Below are positions 59,807 through 64,000 of a stretch of 64,000 nucleotides of DNA, piece by piece (the first letter of the stretch is position 1; each line of letters opens with the position of its first letter). Source of the stretch: Epiperipatus broadwayi (taxonomy: Eukaryota; Onychophora; Udeonychophora; Euonychophora; Peripatidae). Below the pieces are notes generated by a model that did no database searches, was not told the origin of the DNA, and saw only the letters and a program-made list of their open reading frames with translations. The stretch lies in assembly GCA_028023455.1 (NCBI GenBank), contig JAQFVV010006848.1, forward strand, positions 122,001 to 186,000, read 5' to 3'. A program made the translations under genes and the position numbers.

Positions 59807-61214
59807 TACCGGTCGAAAAACATATATCGATCCCACAAGACATGGAATACAGGTAAAATACCTCAAATCCGACCATGTACAAGATATATAAGTCAGGTAC
59901 ATCATGGATTCTGCTTTATTTACCTATATCCCCAGGTCAAAGATCTAATCAATAATCTTTCTCGACAACATCGAATTCCCTTATTTTCACCGTGCTTGGA
60001 TCCAAGCCTTCAAGCATGAGATTCATTTTTAATTATATTTTAATTAGAACTTGGGTGATTGATTTATATATATACTTAAAATCAAAGATTACTTAAAATA
60101 AAAGTAAATGAAAAGATTCAAAGAACACTGGAAGTTTTGTTTTAGATATATATATTTTAAAGCCATTAATTATTTTACATTTACATTTAACTCAAACTCT
60201 TAAAAAACATTCTTTACATTAATTTTATAATTAAATAGTAAGTTTATCAGAGACCGCGTCTTGCGTAACAGATTAACATTAGCGGTTAACATTTCATTTA
60301 TTTAGTTTGCATAATTTTAGTTTTGTTTACATTTATTTTTTAAAAAAAAGATTTTAAAACTAAATTATCACCGATTTTAAATTCTCTGTCCACATTTAGT
60401 ACAAGGTAATAATACATCAGCGTGTCTAAACATTTGACCAACTGATATCTATAAAGAATAAACATTTTATTTCTTTATAAAAAAGATTTAAAAAACATTT
60501 TATATTAAAACGGATATCAAAGAAACAATTAAAATAAGACTGATTTGTCGTCTTACTCTAATGATGCAAGAAAAGAAAATGATTTATTTTAGTTTTCTTT
60601 ATGAATAATAATTTAAATCTCAAAAAAGATAATTTTTTATTACATTAGTGGACCCTGCTGGAATAGCATTAAACTACACAGTGATTAAAAACTGTAAGCT
60701 GTTATAAAAAAATAGATCAGTTAATTAATTATCAAGCAAACAAGTCACATTAGGTAGACTTTCAACTAAATCATTTTTTAAAAAACTAGAATGTGAATTA
60801 GCTAGATTAAAGGAATTTAACTAATCATAAAATAACAAAATAATCGGTTTCTCAGGCCAAAGATCCTTGAGTAGAATCATTTCCCTATGGCTTATGTATT
60901 AGATAGGCAAAAGAAAAGCAAAACAATGTTGGTTAATAAACATATGAATGCCAATGAAATAAAAAAAATACACGTAGGATCATACGAGCCGGTTCACAGA
61001 TTCTCGCATGTCTATTTTAACAAAGGAAAAGGGAAATCAATACATTCGCCTGTTGCGAACAAATACCGAAAGGAGATAGGACTAACAGAGAGCCCTCATG
61101 TCCGCTTGTACATATATCATGCTGACTAACCAATTCTACCTCAACCACACTCTCTGGCCCATAGACGTATGCTTAACCGGGAGTCAACTCTGAACACCAA
61201 ATGAATGACTATTT
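59807..61214. repeat. 1.4-kb repeat, copy 2
   Basis: Matches 54564-55958 along its full length; both begin 'taccggtcgaaaaa' and end near 'caaatgaatgac.att'. Small indels account for the 13-base difference. Here the 80-codon plus frame (60887-61129) is open, whereas in copy 1 it is interrupted. Confidence 0.9.
60887..61129 (+). CDS. Unrecognised 80-codon frame in the 1.4-kb repeat
   Basis: Starts 'MAYVLDRQKKSKTMLVNKHM' and ends 'PHVRLYIYHAD'. The equivalent in copy 1 (from 55634) has an early stop and a frame change, but shares the well-conserved stretch 'VANKYRKEIGLTESPHVRLY' near the end. The differences between the copies do not clearly favour silent sites, so coding constraint is unproven. 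I do not recognise the product. Confidence 0.2.
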   Translation: MAYVLDRQKKSKTMLVNKHMNANEIKKIHVGSYEPVHRFSHVYFNKGKGKSIHSPVANKYRKEIGLTESPHVRLYIYHAD

Positions 61215-61257
61215 ATTGTTTACTGTATTAATTATTGTATTGGTTTGAATAATTATG

Positions 61258-61382
61258 TATATATATATATATAAAGTTGACAATGCTAAATAGAAAGATT
61301 TTATGTTAGATAAACTATATTGATTACTAGCACAGAGTATCCATTAATTACATTTTATCTAACATAAAATATATCTATTTAG
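61258..61382. repeat. (TA)n tract and small hairpin
   Basis: A short TA run is followed at 61286-61382 by an inverted repeat with arms of about 30 bases: 'attttatgttagataaa' on the left and 'ttttatctaacataaaat' on the right. A further 'aacataaaatatat' at 61417 extends the pattern. Confidence 0.75.
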
Positions 61383-61589
61383 GAATGACTATTTTTTATA
61401 TTATTAATATATACTTTATTAAACATAAAATATATTTCTAGTATATGTAATATGTATTTTGTATATATACCAACCATAATAAAAGCTAAAAAAGATGATC
61501 TTGGCATTTCTCAAGAAATCTAAATGATCATTTCAAAATATTTGGCTGCCTTATACAAGAGATTTAAGAGCAGATTTCAGGATTTAGAA

Positions 61590-62340
61590 AAAATATTAAG
61601 AATTTTTTACAGCTTATGTGAATTCCTGATGCTTGCTACATAGGGATATGATTATGTAAAGTTAATTGGAAAATTCATTGAACTCAAAATTAATACAATT
61701 TTTTTAAAAAAATGGGGAAAAGTATGAGGAATTTTTGAAATTAATGACTGAAAAATGTACCAAAGTACTCCAAATGCTGCTCATATTGTTCACATGGACC
61801 TAAATGAAATATGGAAAAAAGTATTAAGAGTATATAGCAAATATAAATATAGTTTTTCATAACGTCAAAAACCACATTCGTTTTTAAATGATCAGTGGGA
61901 CATATCTAACCTTATTTTCTATATTATCATATTATGATGTATTGTGTAATATGTATCACAGAAAACATATGTATATAGCCCAAGTAGTAAAAGTATTGAG
62001 TATGAATGATGTACATTGAAAGGTGATTAATACTTTTGCAAATATAAAATGCCACCTGGTCAGAATTTTAAAAATCCTAACATAGCAAAAAATTACCAAT
62101 ATCATCACTTTCAATTAATGTCAGTCCACATGATAAAGATCTCTCACTCTCTTAAAGATCCAGCTCCACTTATCTACAATACCCCACCAATTAACCTTAT
62201 TTCATTACCCATGGTAAATGTCAACTTTCCATCTACTCTCATCTGTTTTAGCAATATTTCTAGCTCAGTTCCTTTGATCGTTTTTAAAAAAATGTTTTGA
62301 TATAAGTGATACCAGTTTTGTTTTCTTCCATATATTGAAA
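61590..62340 (+). repeat. Block C: fourth, partial copy of the unit
   Basis: Aligns with 32486-33300: 'attcctgatgcttgctaca' at 61621 and 32502, 'aaaaccacattc' at 61868, 'aatacttttgcaaatat' at 62029, and the 'MPPG.N.KNPNIA' text at 62049. Homology fades near 62340, where a different sequence shared with 39.95 kb ('cttagttcaaaccc') takes over. Confidence 0.8.
62200..62335 (-). pseudogene. Decayed copy of the unknown recurring frame (block C)
   Basis: The minus strand gives 'ENKTGITYIKTFF', then in another frame 'TELEILLKQMRVDGKLTF'. It is broken by a stop and a frameshift and is homologous to the frames in blocks A, B and D. Confidence 0.4.
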
Positions 62341-64000
62341 TGGTATTATTTGGCTATCATCCCTTTCACCTCCTATGTTTTGTAGTAGTATCCTTTTTCT
62401 TAGTTCAAACCCATCCCAGTTCATGTATATAAGTTTTTAATAATTTAATTTTATTGTGATTGTGTATATTTGCATGGATGTGTGTATATTTGTATAGGTG
62501 CACAGATCCAAAAGTCATACTAATATTTGTGTGCATATAATGCATACGCATTTATAAATTTAAGATTTAATAAAATGATATACACACACATTTATGCTAA
62601 AATGTTTACGAGTTTAAAACTCTTTTAAAAAAAGTTATCTGTTATTATAAAAATTTGTAATTCTTAACAAACCATCTGCAAGTAATTAATGAAATTTCTA
62701 GTCAAAATTTTAATGTCTTTTAAAATAAAAAACTAAGAACAAAAAGTGACCTGTTTGACTGATATTGTTCTCACCCAGATATGACCAAAATTTTTACTTT
62801 TATACATTTTTAATTAGTAAGAAAACTTTGTAAACTGCTGGTAAACAGATCACTCGAATTACAGATTTTTCTAGTATAAATAACTTTAAGCTTTGCTAAG
62901 GGGGTTCAGTCATTAACTTTTGCCAAGCAAACTTTTGAATAAACAACCACTGTCTCTCTCCCTTTTGAAAGATCATCAATGCTCAACCTGGAGTTCAAGC
63001 CCAAAGCCTGCCGATAAAAATGGTGATCAACTACAGGAGCCTCAACAGAGAAGATGCAGTAAATTTTCCTGCAGAGCTCTTTAAAATAACTTTAAGAACT
63101 TTATAAAATAACTTCTAAAATGTAAGCTAGATAATCTAGAAACATGTACAAATCTTTAAATTTAAATTGTAATAATGTTTTAATAAACTAAAAGCTAAAT
63201 TTCAATCTCTAATTTATAATTTGTCTTCTGAAATAATATCTGTAAACTTGCCTATCTCTTTTTAAAAATGTAATTGCTTGTTAATAATAACTTATTCAGT
63301 TATTATTCTATCTTGTAATCTGCGGTCATGTTTTTCTTATTTGTTTTATATATGTTATTTTATAATTATGCTATGCCCAGTTCAGAACGGAAATTGATTT
63401 TATAAATAAAGTTTGAGGGGGGAGATAATTAGATGCTCTCTCCATGTTAAATAATGTTGCTCTTTAGCACACACACCAACTATCCATTCTGAAAACCTAG
63501 ATATTTTTATTGAACTATTATGTTTAGCTTACTATCTTTATTGTATTATCATTAGGTTTGCAAGTAATAAATTAATTAGTTAATAAATGCAAGAATGAAT
63601 TATAAAGCATATTATACATATTGCTTAAGTCCTAGATATGCTTTAATCTTCCTTTTAACTATATTGTAAACTATACAGATTTATTAATAAAATCAGATTA
63701 CTTTTAAGTATTCCTTTTAGCATGTTTTAAGAATGCTAATTTATGAACTGGCATATGGTAGTGTCACAGAACGAAACTATAGAATTTTTGTGCACTTTAA
63801 ATTATTAATTAATATTATATTTAGCATGGCAAATGTGTCTTTAGGAAGCACATACATGCATGTATGCCTTGCTGTATGTTTTATTGAATGGGCTTCTGGT
63901 TTTAATGGCCACCCCATGACTCTTAATTTGGACAGCTCACTCCTTTAGCACTGGAACATGAGGGTCCAGATTGTTTTATAACCTGCTCCGATCACCAAAC
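62341..64000. other. Unassigned DNA at the window end
   Basis: Contains short 'tgtgtatatttg' repeats near 62460-62490, and a purine run 'gaggggggaga' at 63414 that could be a polypurine tract but lacks a recognisable LTR next to it. The 71-codon frame at 63733 has no motif. Confidence 0.4.

Noticed and set aside
63410-63430. Purine run 'gaggggggaga' as a retroelement polypurine tract
   Set aside because: No LTR or pol nearby; similar G runs occur by chance near 6180 and 42263.

Overview
The window looks like non-genic DNA from an animal, probably an invertebrate. It is very AT-rich by eye, with many (TA)n tracts, and every recognisable protein fragment belongs to a transposable element. I see no convincing host gene, rRNA or tRNA. 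The taxon is not settled: the RTE, Penelope-like and BED-type hAT relics fit molluscs, chelicerates, insects or flatworms about equally well.

Layout. 0-5.6 kb: a diverged satellite region (0.84-1.39 kb), then a minus-strand Penelope-like element (PLE) with a decayed reverse transcriptase (RT) and a GIY-YIG endonuclease (4.2-5.4 kb), next to an imperfect hairpin. 5.6-19.1 kb: block A, a long non-coding unit with two large insertions: a 1.2-kb terminal-inverted-repeat (TIR) element (5.86-7.08 kb), and an RTE LINE plus a 4-copy ~415-bp satellite (13.9-18.2 kb). 21.5-23.1 kb and 32.5-38.9 kb: block B, the same sequence in the same order, split by ~475-bp tandem repeats, unassigned DNA and a second, 5'-inverted RTE. 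Block B has its own insertions: a ~785-bp foldback element and a 994-bp TIR transposon with a perfect 8-bp target duplication. 39-42 kb: minisatellite, tandem repeats, a ~750-bp palindrome and possible mariner-like remnants. 46.2-46.7 kb: a small hAT derivative that keeps the start of its transposase. 46.8-54 kb: two diverged copies of another repeat, with a third copy of the block (D) at 49.8-51.8 kb. 54.5-61.2 kb: two direct copies of a 1.4-kb repeat around 3.85 kb that holds a coiled-coil, gag-like open frame. 61.6-62.3 kb: the start of a fourth copy of the block (C).

There is no operon-like cooperation. The history read here is repeated same-direction duplication of a multi-kb unit, with independent transposon insertions in each copy. 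The unfilled paralogue then shows the pre-insertion site. The most useful second looks are these filled/empty site pairs, the twin-priming LINE, the PLE, the unassigned minus-strand open frame that recurs in the block copies, and the 1.4-kb direct repeats.
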